A stretch of DNA of 64,000 bases, from positions 434,001-498,000 of the forward strand of contig JAITLK010000002.1 of the NCBI GenBank assembly GCA_031277945.1, written 5' to 3'. The translations under genes were made by a program, and so were the position numbers. The notes beneath the pieces are model-generated. The model was not told the DNA's origin and did no database searches. It worked only from the letters and a program-made list of their open reading frames with translations. Shown piece by piece: positions 15,664 through 27,305 of this stretch (its first letter is position 1; each line of letters opens with the position of its first letter). This stretch comes from Microbacterium sp. GTDB taxonomy: Bacteria; Actinomycetota; Actinomycetes; Actinomycetales; Microbacteriaceae.

Positions 15664-18600
15664 GGGTCACCTCCAGAATCTGGTGCCAGACCACATCGCC
15701 GTCGGGGTCGAGTCCCGCGGCCTCCGCTTCCTGGCGGGTCTTGAGAACGGCCGCGTAGTCCCGCGGCACCACGCGGGCGAACTGCGGCGCCTCGTCGTGG
15801 AAGTTGGCCAGCAGCGAGGCAGCACGGGTCGACCCGGTGCGCTCGACATGCTGGGTGAGGAGGTCTCGCAGGATCTCTTCGTCGGCAGCGCCCAGCGACT
15901 CGACCCGCAGCTCGCCGCTTCGCAGTGCGTCCTGGTTCACCAGCTCACGGCGAAGGCGATACACGTAGGCCGTACCCCCGCTCATGCCGGCGCCGAAGTT
16001 GCGGCCCGTGGCGCCGAGGATCACGGCGAGACCCCCGGTCATGTACTCGAGGGCATGATCGCCCACGCCTTCGACCACCGCGGTTGCACCGGAGTTGCGC
16101 ACCAGGAACCGCTCGCCCACGACACCGCGGAGGTACAGCTCGCCGGATGTCGCACCGTAGCCGATGACGTTGCCGGCGATCACGTTGCGGGAGGCGTCGA
16201 AGCGCACCGCCGCCGGCGGCTGTACGGTGACGATGCCGCCAGAGAGGCCCTTGCCGACGTAGTCGTTCGCGTCGCCTGCGAGGTTGAGGGTGATGCCGGA
16301 GGGCAGGAATGCCCCGAGCGACTGACCGGCCGAACCCTGCAGGTTCACGGTGATCGAGTTGGCGGGCAGACCGTACTGCCCGCGCGCCTTCGTCACCTGG
16401 TGACCCAGCATCGTCCCCACAGCCCGCTCCGTGTTGCGGATGGGCAGGTCGATCGTGATCGTCCCACCGTCCGCGATCACCGAGCGCGAGCGGTTGATCA
16501 GCTCGACGTCGAAGTGCTTCTCCAGCTCGTGGTCCTGCTCACGGCCATGCTTGCGCGGCGCGTCTGCCGGCAGCTCGGGACCCGCCAGGATCGGGGTGAG
16601 ATCCAGCCCCTGCGTCTTCCAGTGGCGAACAGCGTTCTCCACGTCGAGCAGCTCGGCGTGGCCCACGGCCTCGTCGATGGAGCGGAAACCGAGCTTGGCG
16701 AGGTACTCGCGCACCTCCTCGGCGATGAACTCCATGAAGTTGACGACGTACTCGGCCTTGCCCGTGAAGCGTTCGCGCAGCACCGGGTTCTGGGTCGCGA
16801 CGCCGACCGGGCAGGTGTCGAGGTGGCATACGCGCATCATGATGCAGCCGCTGACGACCAGCGGCGCCGTGGCGAAGCCGAACTCCTCCGCGCCCAGCAG
16901 CATGCCGATGATGACGTCGCGGCCGGTCTTCAGCTGGCCGTCGACCTGAACGACGACACGGTCGCGCATGTCATTGATCATGAGGGTCTGCTGCGTCTCG
17001 GCCAGACCGAGCTCCCACGGGGTTCCCGCGTGCTTGAGCGAGTTCACGGGGCTCGCGCCCGTGCCGCCGTCGTGTCCGGACACGAGCACGACGTCGGACA
17101 GGGCCTTGGCCACGCCGGCTGCCACCGCGCCGATGCCGGACTGCGAGACCAGCTTGGTGTGGATCCGCGCGGCGGGGTTGGCTCGCTTCAGGTCGAAGAT
17201 AAGCTGCTTGAGGTCCTCGATCGAGTAGATGTCGTGGTGCGGCGGCGGGGAGATGAGCCCGACACCCGGCGTGCCGCCACGGGTGCGCGCCACCCACGGG
17301 TACACCTTCTCCGGCGGCAGCTGGCCGCCCTCACCGGGCTTGGCCCCCTGGGCGAGCTTGATCTGGATGTCGTCGGCCTCGGTGAGGTACAGGCTCGTCA
17401 CACCGAAGCGACCACTGGCCACCTGCTTGATGGCGCTCCGGCGAGCGGGGTCGAGCAAGCGCTCCACATCCTCGCCGCCCTCACCCGTGTTGGACTTGCC
17501 GCCGATGCTGTTCATCGCGATCGCGAGCGTCTCGTGGGCCTCACGCGAGATCGAGCCGTAGCTCATCGCTCCGGTCGAGAACCGCTTGACGATCGAGGAG
17601 ACCGACTCCACCTCGGAAAGCGGAACGGGGGTGCGCACACCGAAGCGCAGTCCGAACATACCCCGGAGCGTCTTCAGCTCGGCGGCCTGGTCATCCACGG
17701 CCTTCGTGTACTCGCGGAAGATGTCGTAGCGGCGGTTGCGCGTCGAGTGCTGCAGACGGAACACCGTGTCCGGGTTGAACAGGTGCGGAGGGCCGCTGCG
17801 GCGCCACTGGTACTCCCCACCGGTCCACAGCCGCTCGTGCGCTCGCGCCGCCTCGTCCTTCGGGTAGGCGAAGTCGTGCCGCTGCTGGTTCTCGGCCTCG
17901 ATCACCTCGATATCGATGCCACCGAGCTTGGACTCGGTTCCGCGGAAGTAGGCGTCGATCACATCCTGCGACAGGCCGATGGCCTCGAACACCTGGGCGC
18001 CGGCGTAGGAGCGGACCGTCGAGATGCCCATCTTCGACATGATCTTCAGCACACCCTTGCCCAGGGCGTGGATGAGGTTGTGCACTGCCTCGTGCTCGGT
18101 CACGCCCTCGATGAAGCCGGTGCGCACCAGGTGCTCCACCGTCTCCATCGCGAGGTACGGGTTCACGGCGGATGCGCCGTACCCGATGAGCGTCGCGACG
18201 TGGTGCACCTCGCGCACGTCGCCGGCCTCGACGATCAGCCCCACACGCATGCGCGTCTCGCGGCGGATCAGGTGGTGGTGCACGGCGCTGGTGAGCAGTA
18301 GGGACGGAATCGGAACGAGGTCCTTGTCGCTGTCGCGGTCCGACAGGATGAGGAACTCCGCACCGGATGCGATGGCCGCATCGACCTCGTCGTAGATCTC
18401 CTCGATCCGCTTCGCGAGCGTGCCGGGGCCCGCGTCGAAGTGGTAGAGACCGCGGATGGTCGCCGAGGAGCGTCCCGGCAGTGCCTTGGCGATGTGCTGG
18501 ATCTTCGCCAGCTCGTCGTTGTCGATCACCGGGAAGTCCAGGGTCACGCTGCGGGCGTGCTCCGGGCCCCAGGAGAGAAGGTTCTTCTCCGGACCGATTC

Positions 18601-20224
18601 CGATGCGCAGGCTCGTCACCACGGACTCACGGATGGAGTCCAGCGGCGGGTTGGTCACCTGCGCGAACTGCTGCGTGAAGTAGTCGAACAGCAGACGCGG
18701 ACGATCGCTCAGCACCGCGATGGGGGTGTCGGACCCCATCGCGCCCAGCGGCTCCGCTCCCGTGCGGCCCATCGGCGCGAGGATCTTGGTGACCTCTTCC
18801 TCCGTGTAGCCGAACGTACGCTGACGTCGGGTGATCGAGGCCACCGGGTGAACGATGTGCTCGCGGTCCGGAAGGTCTGCCAGACGCACGGCGCCGGTCA
18901 GCCATTCCTCCCACGGCTCCAGGTTGGCCAGCTCCGTCTTGACCTCGTCATCGCTGATGATGCGGCGCTGCTCGGTGTCGACCAGGAACATGCGTCCGGG
19001 CTGCAGCCGGCCGCGTCGCTTGATGCGCTCCGGCTCGAACTCCAGCACGCCGGTCTCCGAGCCGATGACGACGAGACCATCGCGCGTCTCCGTCCAGCGC
19101 CCCGGGCGCAGCCCGTTTCGGTCGAGCGTGGCACCCACCTGGGTGCCATCGGTGAACAACAGAGCGGCCGGGCCGTCCCACGGCTCCATCTGCATGGCGT
19201 GGTACTCGTAGAACGCACGCAGCTTCGGATCGATGTCGGACTGCTTCTCGTAGGCCTCCGGGACCATCATCATGATGGCGTGCGGCAGGCTGCGACCGGT
19301 CAGGGTCAGCAGCTCCAGCACCTCATCGAACGAGGCGGAGTCGCTCACGCCGTCGGTGCACACCGGAAGCAGCGGCGACATGTCACCCAGGAGCTCGGAC
19401 TCGAGCTGGGACTGGCGGGCGCGCATCCAGTTGCGGTTGCCGCCGACCGTGTTGATCTCGCCGTTGTGCGCGAGCATGCGCAGCGGCTGCGCGAGGGGCC
19501 AGGACGGGAAGGTGTTCGTCGAATAGCGGGAGTGCACCACTGCCAGCTTCGAGGCGAAGCGCTCATCCTGCAGATCCGGATAGAACGGCTCCAGCTGGAG
19601 CGTGGTGACCATGCCCTTGTAGCCGATGGTGCGGGAACTCAGGGAAACAAAATACGCGCCCTGCTCGGTGCGGGCGCGTGTGCGAAGGCGGTAGGCGAGA
19701 CGGTCGAGTCCCAGGCTGCTCATGGCCGGAGCGCCACCGATGGCGGGTCGCGACAGGAAGAGCTGCTCCACCTGCGGGCGAGCGTTATAGGCGAGCTTGC
19801 CCAGGTTCTCCGGCGCGGTGGGAACGATGCGCCAGCCCAGCACGTCGAGACCCTCGGAGCGGGCGATCTCCTCGATAGCGGACTTCTGGGCCAGGCGGGA
19901 CTCCTCCTCCAGCGGCAGGAAGGCCGCACCGGCGACGTACTCTCCGACGGCCGGAAGGTCGAAGTCGACGACCGCACGGAAGAACTCATCGGGCATCTGC
20001 GTGAGGATGCCCGCGCCGTCACCTGTTCCGGCGTCGGAGCCGATCGCACCACGGTGCTCGAGGTTGCGCAGCGCCTCCAGGGCGAGGCTCACGATGTCGT
20101 GGCCCGCCTCGCCGCGAAGGGTCGCGACCATGGCGACGCCACAGGCGTCCTTCTCGAAGCGCGGGTTGTACAGGCCCTGCTGGGCTGGGAAGCCCGCCGG
20201 AACGGCGGGAAGGGTCGATGACAT
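15656..20224 (-). CDS. gltB: Glutamate synthase, large subunit
   Basis: A 1522-residue enzyme that transfers the glutamine amide to 2-oxoglutarate. [14 protein letters not shown] at the N-terminus holds the class II amidotransferase nucleophile, Cys28 from the ATG at 20224, exposed after propeptide removal. The central and FMN synthase domains follow, with [11 protein letters not shown]. The 3Fe-4S cysteines lie in [21 protein letters not shown]. The C-terminal GXGXG beta-helix domain has repeated G-rich turns ([21 protein letters not shown]). The ATG at 20224 has GGGGA seven bases upstream, which is contained in a hairpin. Confidence 0.98.
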   Translation of the reverse strand: MSSTLPAVPAGFPAQQGLYNPRFEKDACGVAMVATLRGEAGHDIVSLALEALRNLEHRGAIGSDAGTGDGAGILTQMPDEFFRAVVDFDLPAVGEYVAGAAFLPLEEESRLAQKSAIEEIARSEGLDVLGWRIVPTAPENLGKLAYNARPQVEQLFLSRPAIGGAPAMSSLGLDRLAYRLRTRARTEQGAYFVSLSSRTIGYKGMVTTLQLEPFYPDLQDERFASKLAVVHSRYSTNTFPSWPLAQPLRMLAHNGEINTVGGNRNWMRARQSQLESELLGDMSPLLPVCTDGVSDSASFDEVLELLTLTGRSLPHAIMMMVPEAYEKQSDIDPKLRAFYEYHAMQMEPWDGPAALLFTDGTQVGATLDRNGLRPGRWTETRDGLVVIGSETGVLEFEPERIKRRGRLQPGRMFLVDTEQRRIISDDEVKTELANLEPWEEWLTGAVRLADLPDREHIVHPVASITRRQRTFGYTEEEVTKILAPMGRTGAEPLGAMGSDTPIAVLSDRPRLLFDYFTQQFAQVTNPPLDSIRESVVTSLRIGIGPEKNLLSWGPEHARSVTLDFPVIDNDELAKIQHIAKALPGRSSATIRGLYHFDAGPGTLAKRIEEIYDEVDAAIASGAEFLILSDRDSDKDLVPIPSLLLTSAVHHHLIRRETRMRVGLIVEAGDVREVHHVATLIGYGASAVNPYLAMETVEHLVRTGFIEGVTEHEAVHNLIHALGKGVLKIMSKMGISTVRSYAGAQVFEAIGLSQDVIDAYFRGTESKLGGIDIEVIEAENQQRHDFAYPKDEAARAHERLWTGGEYQWRRSGPPHLFNPDTVFRLQHSTRNRRYDIFREYTKAVDDQAAELKTLRGMFGLRFGVRTPVPLSEVESVSSIVKRFSTGAMSYGSISREAHETLAIAMNSIGGKSNTGEGGEDVERLLDPARRSAIKQVASGRFGVTSLYLTEADDIQIKLAQGAKPGEGGQLPPEKVYPWVARTRGGTPGVGLISPPPHHDIYSIEDLKQLIFDLKRANPAARIHTKLVSQSGIGAVAAGVAKALSDVVLVSGHDGGTGASPVNSLKHAGTPWELGLAETQQTLMINDMRDRVVVQVDGQLKTGRDVIIGMLLGAEEFGFATAPLVVSGCIMMRVCHLDTCPVGVATQNPVLRERFTGKAEYVVNFMEFIAEEVREYLAKLGFRSIDEAVGHAELLDVENAVRHWKTQGLDLTPILAGPELPADAPRKHGREQDHELEKHFDVELINRSRSVIADGGTITIDLPIRNTERAVGTMLGHQVTKARGQYGLPANSITVNLQGSAGQSLGAFLPSGITLNLAGDANDYVGKGLSGGIVTVQPPAAVRFDASRNVIAGNVIGYGATSGELYLRGVVGERFLVRNSGATAVVEGVGDHALEYMTGGLAVILGATGRNFGAGMSGGTAYVYRLRRELVNQDALRSGELRVESLGAADEEILRDLLTQHVERTGSTRAASLLANFHDEAPQFARVVPRDYAAVLKTRQEAEAAGLDPDGDVVWHQILEVTRG

Positions 20225-20226
20225 GG

Positions 20227-20266
20227 CGTCGTCCCCGGTTTCTCTCAAGGGGTTCGTGGGACGACG
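20227..20266 (-). promoter_or_regulatory. Hairpin enclosing the gltB ribosome binding site
   Basis: CGTCGTCCC and GGGACGACG on the coding strand form a perfect 9-bp stem with a 22-base loop. The 3' arm contains most of the GGGGA ribosome binding site and ends two bases before the ATG. An ACCCC in the loop could pair alternatively with the same GGGG. This suggests translational control of gltBD; no known riboswitch class is recognised. Confidence 0.55.
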
Positions 20267-20285
20267 TCGGCCCGCGAGGAGGGTA

Positions 20286-21290
20286 TTAGGCGCCGGCAAC
20301 CGGCGTGGTTGCGGCGGAAGCTGCGCTCGTGGCGGCTTCGGAATCGTCCGTGGACTGTGCGGGTGGCTCGCTCACGTCGACGTATTCCGGGGTGGCTGCG
20401 GACGAGCCTACAGCATTCTGCGGGCCTCGGCCGACAACGTAGGGCGAGGGCTCCTGGCCCTTGTGGCGCGACTGCACGATGAGAATGACCAGACCGGCGA
20501 CGATGCCGAAGATGGCCGACCAGACGTTGGTGCGCAGTCCCAGGATGATGTCGCTCGGGTCGATGCGGATCGACTCCCACACCACGCGTCCTGCCGAGTA
20601 CCAGATCAGGTAGACGGCGAACAGGCGGCCCCACTGCATTGCGATCTTCTTGCGCAGCATGAGCAGGACGACCACGCCGATCACGTTCCAGATGATCTCG
20701 TACAGGAACGTCGGGTGAAACAGCGTGTCATCGCTCAGGCCGACGGGGATGGCCGAGTTCGGGCGCGGGATGTCCAGGCCCCACGGCAGGTCGGTGGGAA
20801 GGCCGAACAGCTCGTGGTTGAAGTAGTTGCCGAGGCGGCCGATGGCCTGAGCCAGCAGCATCCAGGGTGCGATCGCGTCCGCGAAGGTCCAGAACCGCAG
20901 TCCCGTCCACTTGCAGCCCAGCCATGCGCCCAGTGCGCCGCCGATCAGGGCGCCGTAGATGGCAATGCCGCCCTCCCAGATCTTCAGCCACGCGAGCGGG
21001 TCGGTCTGACCCTCGCCGAAGTAGAAGCCGAAGTGCGTGAAGACGTGGAACAGCCGCGCGCAGATGATCGAGATCGGCACGGTGACCAGCAGGACGTCCA
21101 CGATGACCCATCGTTCCGCGCCGCGCTTGGTCAGCGTGCGGTTGGCCGCGAACGTCGCGATCACGATGCCCAGGATGATGAACAACGCGTAGAACTTGAT
21201 CGAGAACGGCAGACCGAACAGCGTGAAGTCGAACGAGTTGATCTCCGGGCTCGGAATGCTCGCGGGCAGGGCCAGGGCGGAAAGCAGCAT
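20286..21290 (-). CDS. lgt: Prolipoprotein diacylglyceryl transferase
   Basis: A 334-residue polytopic membrane enzyme that moves diacylglycerol from phosphatidylglycerol to the lipobox Cys of prelipoproteins. The sequence shows the conserved [17 protein letters not shown] stretch and the Lgt signature around [24 protein letters not shown], with the catalytic-region Arg and Asn. [11 protein letters not shown] follows. The C-terminal about 60 residues are a polar Ala/Ser/Glu-rich tail typical of actinobacterial Lgt. It follows trpA on the same strand with a promoter of its own, and gltB follows 61 bp later. Confidence 0.97.
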   Translation of the reverse strand: MLLSALALPASIPSPEINSFDFTLFGLPFSIKFYALFIILGIVIATFAANRTLTKRGAERWVIVDVLLVTVPISIICARLFHVFTHFGFYFGEGQTDPLAWLKIWEGGIAIYGALIGGALGAWLGCKWTGLRFWTFADAIAPWMLLAQAIGRLGNYFNHELFGLPTDLPWGLDIPRPNSAIPVGLSDDTLFHPTFLYEIIWNVIGVVVLLMLRKKIAMQWGRLFAVYLIWYSAGRVVWESIRIDPSDIILGLRTNVWSAIFGIVAGLVILIVQSRHKGQEPSPYVVGRGPQNAVGSSAATPEYVDVSEPPAQSTDDSEAATSAASAATTPVAGA

Positions 21291-21297
21291 GGTTACG

Positions 21298-21303
21298 AGT
21301 CTA
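21298..21303 (-). promoter_or_regulatory. -10 box TAGACT, near-leaderless promoter of lgt
   Basis: TAGACT ends seven bases (CGTAACC) before the ATG at 21290. There is no ribosome binding site in between, so a leaderless or near-leaderless transcript is likely, independent of the trp genes. Confidence 0.55.
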
Positions 21304-21369
21304 CGACGCCCCGGGCCGCTCCCCTGTCATCCGCGACGAAACGGATGGAGCAGTGGCGCGTGCCGACGG

Positions 21370-22152
21370 TCAGCGGTGCGTGCCCGCGGACAGCGCGCGC
21401 GCTTCCGCGGCCAGGCCTTCCACGCCGCCGTCGCGCAGCGCGCGCACCAGTGCCGTGCCCACGATCGCGCCGTCCGCGTACTCGAGGACGCCAGTCACAT
21501 GATCAGCGTTGGAGATACCGATGCCCACGCACGCGCGACGAGCACCCTGCTCGCGCAGGCGCGCCACCAGGGTGCGCGCCGCGGAGTCCAGCGACGCCCG
21601 CTCGCCCGTGGTGCCCATCGTCGAGACCGTGTAGACGAAGCCGGTGGACTTCTCAATGACCATGCGCAGGCGCTCGTCGGTGCTGGTCGGAGCAGCGAGG
21701 AAGACGCGATCCAGTCCCGTGCGCTCCGAGGCGGCGATCCACTCGCCCGCGGCCTCGGGAGTGATGTCCGGGGTGATGAGCCCCGCACCGCCGGCGGCGA
21801 GCAGATCGTCGGCATACCGGTCGACGCCGTACTGCAGCACGGGGTTCCAGTAGGTCATGACGAGGATCGGCACGTCGACGCGGTCGGCGATCGCGCGGAT
21901 GATCGGGAACAGCTGCTTCAGCTTGAAACCGGCTGCCAGCACCTGCTGCGTCGCCTCCTGGATGACGATGCCGTCCATGACCGGGTCCGAGTAGGGCGGG
22001 CCGAGCTCGAGGATGTCCGCACCGTTCTCGGCGAGGGCCACCGCAGCCTCCACGCTGGTCTCGATGTCGGGGAACCCGACGGGGAGATAGCCGATCAGCG
22101 CCCCGCGACCCTCGGCCTCGGCACGTGCGATGGCGTCTTCGACGCGGCTCAT
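21370..22152 (-). CDS. trpA: Tryptophan synthase alpha chain
   Basis: A 260-residue TIM-barrel subunit that cleaves indole-3-glycerol phosphate and passes indole to TrpB. The N-terminal [33 protein letters not shown] with the catalytic Glu and Asp, and [16 protein letters not shown] regions are all present. The start overlaps the trpB stop by four bases (ATGA), coupling the two subunits. Confidence 0.97.
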   Translation of the reverse strand: MSRVEDAIARAEAEGRGALIGYLPVGFPDIETSVEAAVALAENGADILELGPPYSDPVMDGIVIQEATQQVLAAGFKLKQLFPIIRAIADRVDVPILVMTYWNPVLQYGVDRYADDLLAAGGAGLITPDITPEAAGEWIAASERTGLDRVFLAAPTSTDERLRMVIEKSTGFVYTVSTMGTTGERASLDSAARTLVARLREQGARRACVGIGISNADHVTGVLEYADGAIVGTALVRALRDGGVEGLAAEARALSAGTHR

Positions 22153-23363
22153 TCCTGCTCCCCCGCAGCGTCGTCGTACAGCCCGAAGTACCGAGCCGCC
22201 GTATCCATGTCCTTATCGCCCCGGCCCGAGAGGCACACCGCGATCAGGGCGTCGGGTCCGAGTTCCTTGCCGAGCCGGATTGCTCCGGCCAGCGCGTGCG
22301 CGGACTCGATCGCCGGGATGATCCCCTCGGTGCGGCTGAGCAGGCGCAGCGCCTGCATCGCCTCGTCATCGGTCGCAGGAATGTACTCGGCGCGGCCGAT
22401 GGACGCCAGCCACGAATGCTCCGGACCGACGCCCGGGTAGTCCAGCCCCGCAGAGATGGAGTGCGACTCGACGGTCTGACCATCCTCGTCCTGCAGCACC
22501 AAGGTCCTCGCGCCATGGAGGACCCCGGGGCGACCGCGTTCGATCGATGCCGCGTGCTTGTCGGTGTCGACACCGTCGCCCGCCGCCTCCACGCCGTAGA
22601 GCTTGACCGACTCGTCGTCCAGGAACGCGTCGAACATGCCGATCGCGTTCGAACCACCGCCGACCGCTGCAACAACGACATCCGGAAGGCGGCCCACCTG
22701 CGTGAGCAGCTGGTCGCGCGCTTCTTCCGAGATCACCTTCTGGAAATCGCGCACGAGCGCCGGGAACGGGTGCGGGCCCGCTGCCGTGCCGAAGATGTAG
22801 TTGGTGTTCTCGACGCTGGCCACCCAGTCGCGGTAGGCCTCGTTGATCGCGTCCTTCAGCGTTCGCGATCCGGTCTTCACCGGAATAACCTCGGCGCCGA
22901 GAAGCCGCATGCGCGCCACATTGAGGGCCTGACGTTCGGTGTCCACCTCGCCCATGTAGATGGTGCAGTCGAAGCCGAACAATGCCGCCGCCGTCGCCGT
23001 GGCGACGCCGTGCTGCCCCGCTCCGGTCTCCGCGATCACGCGCGTCTTGCCGAGCCGCTGCGTGAGCAGGGCCTGACCGATGACGTTGTTGATCTTGTGC
23101 GATCCGGTGTGGTTGAGATCCTCCCGCTTCAGGAAGATCCGCGCGCCGCCGGCGTGCTCCGCAAAGCGCGGCACCTCGGTGATCGGGGACGGACGGCCCG
23201 CATAGCTGGTCAGCAGTTCGCGGTACTGCGCCCAGAAGGCGTCGTCCGCCATCGCGGATTCCCACACGCCGGTGAGCTCATCGATCGCGGCGATCAGGGA
23301 CTCCGGCATGTACCGGCCCCCGAAGTCGCCGAAGAACGGACCGTGCTGATCGCGCAGACTCAC
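22149..23363 (-). CDS. trpB: Tryptophan synthase beta chain
   Basis: A 404-residue PLP enzyme that condenses indole with serine. The PLP lysine lies in [20 protein letters not shown], and the phosphate-binding [10 protein letters not shown] loop and the [16 protein letters not shown] segment are typical of TrpB1. It overlaps trpC upstream by four bases and trpA downstream by four. Confidence 0.98.
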   Translation of the reverse strand: MSLRDQHGPFFGDFGGRYMPESLIAAIDELTGVWESAMADDAFWAQYRELLTSYAGRPSPITEVPRFAEHAGGARIFLKREDLNHTGSHKINNVIGQALLTQRLGKTRVIAETGAGQHGVATATAAALFGFDCTIYMGEVDTERQALNVARMRLLGAEVIPVKTGSRTLKDAINEAYRDWVASVENTNYIFGTAAGPHPFPALVRDFQKVISEEARDQLLTQVGRLPDVVVAAVGGGSNAIGMFDAFLDDESVKLYGVEAAGDGVDTDKHAASIERGRPGVLHGARTLVLQDEDGQTVESHSISAGLDYPGVGPEHSWLASIGRAEYIPATDDEAMQALRLLSRTEGIIPAIESAHALAGAIRLGKELGPDALIAVCLSGRGDKDMDTAARYFGLYDDAAGEQE

Positions 23364-24172
23364 GGCGTCTGGCTCCCGTCTGCCGACGCGATGAACCAGC
23401 CGGCCTGAAGGTACTGGGTGAGGGTCGCCACCGGGTCACCGGTGACGAGTGCTTCTCCGATGAGCACCACATCGGCGCCCGCGGAGCGATAGTGACGCAC
23501 ATCCTCCGGAGAGAGGACGGCCGATTCGGCGATCTTGATCACGTCGGCCGGGAACATGTGCACGAGCGAGCCGAACAGATCACGATCCAGCTCGAAGGTC
23601 GACAGGTTGCGAGCGTTCACACCGACCAGCTTCGCGCCGAGGGCGAGAGCGCGCTCCACCTCCTCCGCGGAGTGGGTTTCGACCAGCGGAGTCATCCCGA
23701 GCGACAGGATCAGCTCGTACAGGTGACGCAGCGTGTCATCGTCGAGGGCCGCCACGATCAGCAGAACCAGGTCGGCACCTGCCGCACGCGCTTCATACAC
23801 CTGATAGTCGGTGGCGATGAAGTCCTTGCGCAGCACCGGGAGCGTGACCCGCGTGCGGACTGCCTCGAGGTCGGCGAGGCTGCCGCGGAACTTGCGCTCC
23901 TCGGTCAGCACGCTGATCGCGGACGCACCCCCCTGCTCGTACAGCGCGGCCTGGTGTGCGGGATCGGGGATCTCGGCGAGGTGCCCCCGTGAGGGCGAGG
24001 CGCGCTTCACCTCCGCGATGATCTTCACACCGTCAGCGGGAGCCAGCGCAGCCAGCACATCCAGCGCGGGAGCACGATCTGCAGCGTCCTGACGCACCCG
24101 GTCCAGCGGGCGGACCAGCTCACGCGTGCGGGCGTCCGCCACGGAGCCGGCCGTCAGGTCGGCGAGCACCAT
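23360..24172 (-). CDS. trpC: Indole-3-glycerol phosphate synthase
   Basis: A 270-residue TIM-barrel enzyme that closes the indole ring. [18 protein letters not shown] holds the catalytic Lys, [28 protein letters not shown] the second Lys region, and [15 protein letters not shown] the substrate-binding loop. The ATG at 24172 shares its A with the stop of the HGxxPAAW gene (TGATG), and no ribosome binding site is obvious, so translation probably depends on the upstream gene. Confidence 0.97.
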   Translation of the reverse strand: MVLADLTAGSVADARTRELVRPLDRVRQDAADRAPALDVLAALAPADGVKIIAEVKRASPSRGHLAEIPDPAHQAALYEQGGASAISVLTEERKFRGSLADLEAVRTRVTLPVLRKDFIATDYQVYEARAAGADLVLLIVAALDDDTLRHLYELILSLGMTPLVETHSAEEVERALALGAKLVGVNARNLSTFELDRDLFGSLVHMFPADVIKIAESAVLSPEDVRHYRSAGADVVLIGEALVTGDPVATLTQYLQAGWFIASADGSQTP

Positions 24173-24402
24173 CAGTGCTGCTTCGCGACGTACTTCGGGC
24201 CCTTCACGCCGTAACCGGCCTTCGCCATCGCCCAGCCGACGATCAGTCCGACCACCAGCAGGCCGGCGGAGGCGTACACGCCCACGGGCATGGCCATCGC
24301 GAAGAAGATCGTTCCCAGCGTGAAGGCGAGGAGCATGATCACCACTGCGGTCCACGCCGCGGGCGAGTGTCCGTGGCCGGGGTCAGCGATGGGGTTGCTC
24401 AT
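24172..24402 (-). CDS. HGxxPAAW family small membrane protein
   Basis: A 76-residue protein with the defining motif HGHSPAAW near residue 10 and two transmembrane helices (about residues 19-38 and 44-62), followed by a basic tail KGPKYVAKQH. The family is found next to trpC in many actinobacteria; its role is unknown. A consensus-quality GGAGGAG precedes the ATG at 24402. The TGATG junction with trpC suggests it sets trpC translation. Confidence 0.92.
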   Translation of the reverse strand: MSNPIADPGHGHSPAAWTAVVIMLLAFTLGTIFFAMAMPVGVYASAGLLVVGLIVGWAMAKAGYGVKGPKYVAKQH

Positions 24403-24436
24403 GGAAATCTCCTCCAGGAAAACGAGTGGTCGGTTC

Positions 24437-24442
24437 AGTCTA
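24437..24442 (-). promoter_or_regulatory. -10 box TAGACT, internal promoter for HGxxPAAW-trpCBA
   Basis: TAGACT lies in the 84-bp gap after the Trp-associated membrane gene, giving a leader of about 30 bases with a good ribosome binding site. It would allow the trp genes to be expressed apart from the his genes upstream. Confidence 0.55.
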
Positions 24443-24486
24443 TCGATTCCGCCCCGGCGAACAGGAATCCGGCGCGGGACGGCGGA

Positions 24487-25071
24487 TCACGAGGTTGGGT
24501 CGTCGCCGCGGCTGAGTTCGTCCCAGCTGTCGACCGCGTCCAGCGGTCCTTCGGCGTGGTGCTGCGGAGCTCCGCTGCGGTATCGGGAACTCCCGGTCCG
24601 CCAGCGTGAAGCGGTGACGATCACGAACCCGCCGGCCAGGATGAGGAGAACCCACGCGACCAGAGCGACGATGGGCCAAGCGGTCAGCGTCACTGAGCCC
24701 ACGAGGGCGGAGACGGCATCATCCCCGGAAATGCCAGTGGCGGCGGTGATGGCGGGAGCGACCGCAGACAGGGGCACCCCGGTGAGCACCGGAACCGTCT
24801 GGACGACGAGTGCGACACCGATGATGACGGCGATGACACCGAAGACGTATCGCAGGATGCGTCCGGCGAGCGAGAGCACAACGCCCAGTGCCATGGCGGC
24901 GAGGCTCAGCGGGGTGAGCAGCGGCAGCGCAGCGGACCCCGTCACCTCCAGCGCCTGGTTCGCACCGTCATCGACGATGACGTGCAACCAGGTCTGCGTG
25001 GCGGCGATGAGGCCCAGCGCGCCCCCGAGCACGATGGCGAGCACCGAGAGCGAGCGCGCCCGCTCGATCAC
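24487..25071 (-). CDS. Tryptophan-biosynthesis-associated membrane protein (TIGR02234 type)
   Basis: A 194-residue integral membrane protein with four predicted helices (near residues 7-25, 50-70, 75-95 and 130-155) and a polar Ser/Asp-rich C-terminus. The family occurs in actinobacterial trp clusters, commonly beside trpE or trpC; biochemical function is unknown. I chose the GTG at 25071 because it overlaps the hisI stop by four bases (GTGA), matching the coupling of the rest of the operon. A longer reading frame to 25320 would run through hisI. Confidence 0.85.
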   Translation of the reverse strand: MIERARSLSVLAIVLGGALGLIAATQTWLHVIVDDGANQALEVTGSAALPLLTPLSLAAMALGVVLSLAGRILRYVFGVIAVIIGVALVVQTVPVLTGVPLSAVAPAITAATGISGDDAVSALVGSVTLTAWPIVALVAWVLLILAGGFVIVTASRWRTGSSRYRSGAPQHHAEGPLDAVDSWDELSRGDDPTS

Positions 25072-25415
25072 GACGGCTCCCCCGCGCGAAGCGGCAGGAA
25101 TCGGTCGTCGAAACACGTGCGCGAGCCGGTGTGGCAGGCGGCGCCGGTCTGATCGACGAGCATCAGCAGCGTGTCGCCGTCGCAGTCGTAGGAAACGGAA
25201 TGCACGGACTGCGTGTGGCCGGAGGTGTCTCCCTTGCGCCACAGCTCCTGGCGCGACCGCGACCAGTAGACCGCCCGCCCCTCGGACAGCGTCAGCTGGA
25301 GGGAGATCTCGTTCATCCACGCGAGCATCAGCACCTCGCGAGTGTCGAACTGCTGCACGATCACCGGCACCAGGCCGTCCGCATTGAAGGCGACCTGGGG
25401 GTACAGCTCGCTCAT
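25068..25415 (-). CDS. hisI: Phosphoribosyl-AMP cyclohydrolase
   Basis: A 115-residue enzyme for the third step of histidine synthesis, opening the adenine ring of PR-AMP. It shows the [23 protein letters not shown] start, the [18 protein letters not shown] block, and the metal-binding [21 protein letters not shown] region with its Asp and Cys residues. It is a stand-alone cyclohydrolase; HisE is a separate gene. It overlaps hisF upstream by four bases. Confidence 0.97.
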   Translation of the reverse strand: MSELYPQVAFNADGLVPVIVQQFDTREVLMLAWMNEISLQLTLSEGRAVYWSRSRQELWRKGDTSGHTQSVHSVSYDCDGDTLLMLVDQTGAACHTGSRTCFDDRFLPLRAGEPS

Positions 25416-26173
25416 CGGACCAGCACTCCCTCGGAACGCAGCGCGTCCTTCACCTCAGCGACGGTCATCGCGCCGGTGTGGAAGACGCTGGCAGCCAGCA
25501 GTGCATCGGCACCGGCCCGCACGGCGGGTGCGAAGTGCTCCACGGCGCCGGCGCCGCCCGAGGCGATCACCGGGACCGACGACAGCTCGCGCATCAGGCG
25601 AACCAGTTCGATGTCGAAACCCTCTCGCGTGCCGTCTGCGTCGATCGAGTTGACCAGCAGCTCACCGGCACCGCGCTCAATGGCCTCGCGCGCCCAGGCG
25701 AGCGCGTCGAGGGTCGTCTCGGTGCGACCGCCGTGCGTGGTGACGACAAAGCCCGATGGCGTGGCAGCGGAGCGCTTCACATCGAGCGAGAGCACCAGCA
25801 CCTGCGAGCCGAACCGGTCGGCGATCTCGCTGAGGAGCTCGGGGCGCGCGATCGCGGCGGAGTTCACGCCGATCTTGTCGGCGCCGACGCCCTGGAGGCG
25901 CGCCACGTCCTCCGTCGAGCGGATGCCTCCACCGACGGTGAGGGGAATGAAGACCTGTTCCGCGGTGCGGCGCACCACGTCGTAGGTGGTGGCGCGCTCG
26001 TCGACAGTCGCGGTCACATCGAGGAAGGTGATCTCGTCCGCTCCCTGCTCGAAGTAGCGCGCGGCCAGCTCGACCGGATCGCCCATCTCACGGAGATTCT
26101 CGAAGTTGACGCCCTTGACGACTTTGCCGTGAGCGACGTCCAGGCACGGGATGACGCGTGTGGTGACGGTCAT
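25412..26173 (-). CDS. hisF: Imidazole glycerol phosphate synthase, cyclase subunit
   Basis: A 253-residue TIM barrel that makes imidazole glycerol phosphate and AICAR using ammonia from HisH. The catalytic Asp residues are in [19 protein letters not shown] and in [17 protein letters not shown]; phosphate loops are VGGGIRS and [11 protein letters not shown]. It begins at the last base of hisG and overlaps hisI. HisH and HisA are not in this window. Confidence 0.97.
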   Translation of the reverse strand: MTVTTRVIPCLDVAHGKVVKGVNFENLREMGDPVELAARYFEQGADEITFLDVTATVDERATTYDVVRRTAEQVFIPLTVGGGIRSTEDVARLQGVGADKIGVNSAAIARPELLSEIADRFGSQVLVLSLDVKRSAATPSGFVVTTHGGRTETTLDALAWAREAIERGAGELLVNSIDADGTREGFDIELVRLMRELSSVPVIASGGAGAVEHFAPAVRAGADALLAASVFHTGAMTVAEVKDALRSEGVLVR

Positions 26174-27012
26174 CAGAGTCGCGCCGCCTCGATCGCGCTC
26201 ACCAGAATGGCGCGGGCGCCGATCGCGTAGAGCTTGTCCATCACGAGGTTCATGCCCTTGCGGGGAACCATGACGCGCACGGCCACCCAGGCGGGGTCCT
26301 GCAGCGGGGAGATGGTCGGGGACTCACGCCCCGGTGCGATCGCCACGGCGGCGTCGACGAGACCTGCGGGCAGGTCGTAGTCGACCAGGACATAGCGACG
26401 CGCGATCATCACGCCGCGCAGCCGCCGCAGCAGCGTGTCCACGCCCTCGGCACCCGCCGGCGACGAGATCAGGACGGCCTCGGACTCCAGCATGACCGGT
26501 CCGAAGATCTCCAGGCCCGCGGCCCGGAGCGTGGTGCCGGTCTCGACGACATCCGCGATGGCATCGGCGACACCGAGCTCGACGGCCGACTCCACCGCAC
26601 CGTCGAGCGGGACCACGGTGACGTCGATTCCCTTCTCGGCGAGATAGGAGCGCACCAGCCCTGCGTAGGCGCTGGCGATGCGGACGCCGTTCAGATCCTC
26701 CAGGGTGGCGAAGCGCCCCGGACGCGCGGCGAAGCGGAAGGTCGAGCGGGCGAAGCCCAGCTCCTGGATCTCGGTGGCCTCGCTGCCGGAGTCCAGCAGC
26801 AGGTCGCGGCCGGTGATTCCGACATCCAGCGCACCGGATCCGACATAGGTGGCGATGTCGCGCGGGCGGAGGAAGAAGAACTCGACCTCGTTGTCCGGGT
26901 CGATGAGGTGGAGGCTCTTGGGGTCGCGCCGACCGGCGTACCCGGCCTCGGCGAGCATGGCGGATGCGGTCTCGGACAGTGCGCCCTTGTTGGGCACGGC
27001 GATGCGAAGCAT
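26173..27012 (-). CDS. hisG: ATP phosphoribosyltransferase, long form
   Basis: A 279-residue first enzyme of histidine synthesis. Its length and C-terminal ACT-like regulatory domain place it in the long, histidine-feedback-inhibited class. The N-terminal [23 protein letters not shown] and the PRPP-binding [20 protein letters not shown] are clear. It lies 23 bp after hisE on the same strand. Confidence 0.97.
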   Translation of the reverse strand: MLRIAVPNKGALSETASAMLAEAGYAGRRDPKSLHLIDPDNEVEFFFLRPRDIATYVGSGALDVGITGRDLLLDSGSEATEIQELGFARSTFRFAARPGRFATLEDLNGVRIASAYAGLVRSYLAEKGIDVTVVPLDGAVESAVELGVADAIADVVETGTTLRAAGLEIFGPVMLESEAVLISSPAGAEGVDTLLRRLRGVMIARRYVLVDYDLPAGLVDAAVAIAPGRESPTISPLQDPAWVAVRVMVPRKGMNLVMDKLYAIGARAILVSAIEAARL

Positions 27013-27035
27013 GGATCGCTTTCAGATGGGGAGGT

Positions 27036-27299
27036 TCAGAGGTGGCGGTAGACGTCGGCCAGGGTGAGCCCCTTGGCGATCATCAGGACCTGCGCGTGGT
27101 ACAGCAGCTGCGAGATCTCGAGCGCAGTGTCGTCGTCGGATTCGTACTCGGCGGCCATCCAGGCCTCAGCCGCTTCCTCGACGATCTTCTTGCCGATGGT
27201 ATGGACGCCGCCGTTCAGAAGCTCCACCGTGCGCGAACCCGGCTCTCCCGCCTGGGCCTTCGCGGTCAGTTCACCGAACAGGTCGTCGAAACTCTTCAC
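27036..27299 (-). CDS. hisE: Phosphoribosyl-ATP pyrophosphatase
   Basis: An 87-residue helical MazG-like enzyme that removes pyrophosphate from PR-ATP. The metal-binding pattern appears in [31 protein letters not shown]. It opens the hisE-hisG-hisF-hisI-trp cluster. The GTG start at 27299 is six bases from a TAGCCT box, so the whole his-trp transcript may be leaderless. Confidence 0.96.
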   Translation of the reverse strand: MKSFDDLFGELTAKAQAGEPGSRTVELLNGGVHTIGKKIVEEAAEAWMAAEYESDDDTALEISQLLYHAQVLMIAKGLTLADVYRHL

Positions 27300-27305
27300 C
27301 CTCCC

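Noticed and set aside
15230..18301. A long plus-strand open frame (over 1000 codons) opposite gltB
   Set aside because: It lies antisense to a clear glutamate synthase gene, is Arg/His/Val/Gly-rich without family motifs, and long antisense frames are expected in high-GC coding DNA.
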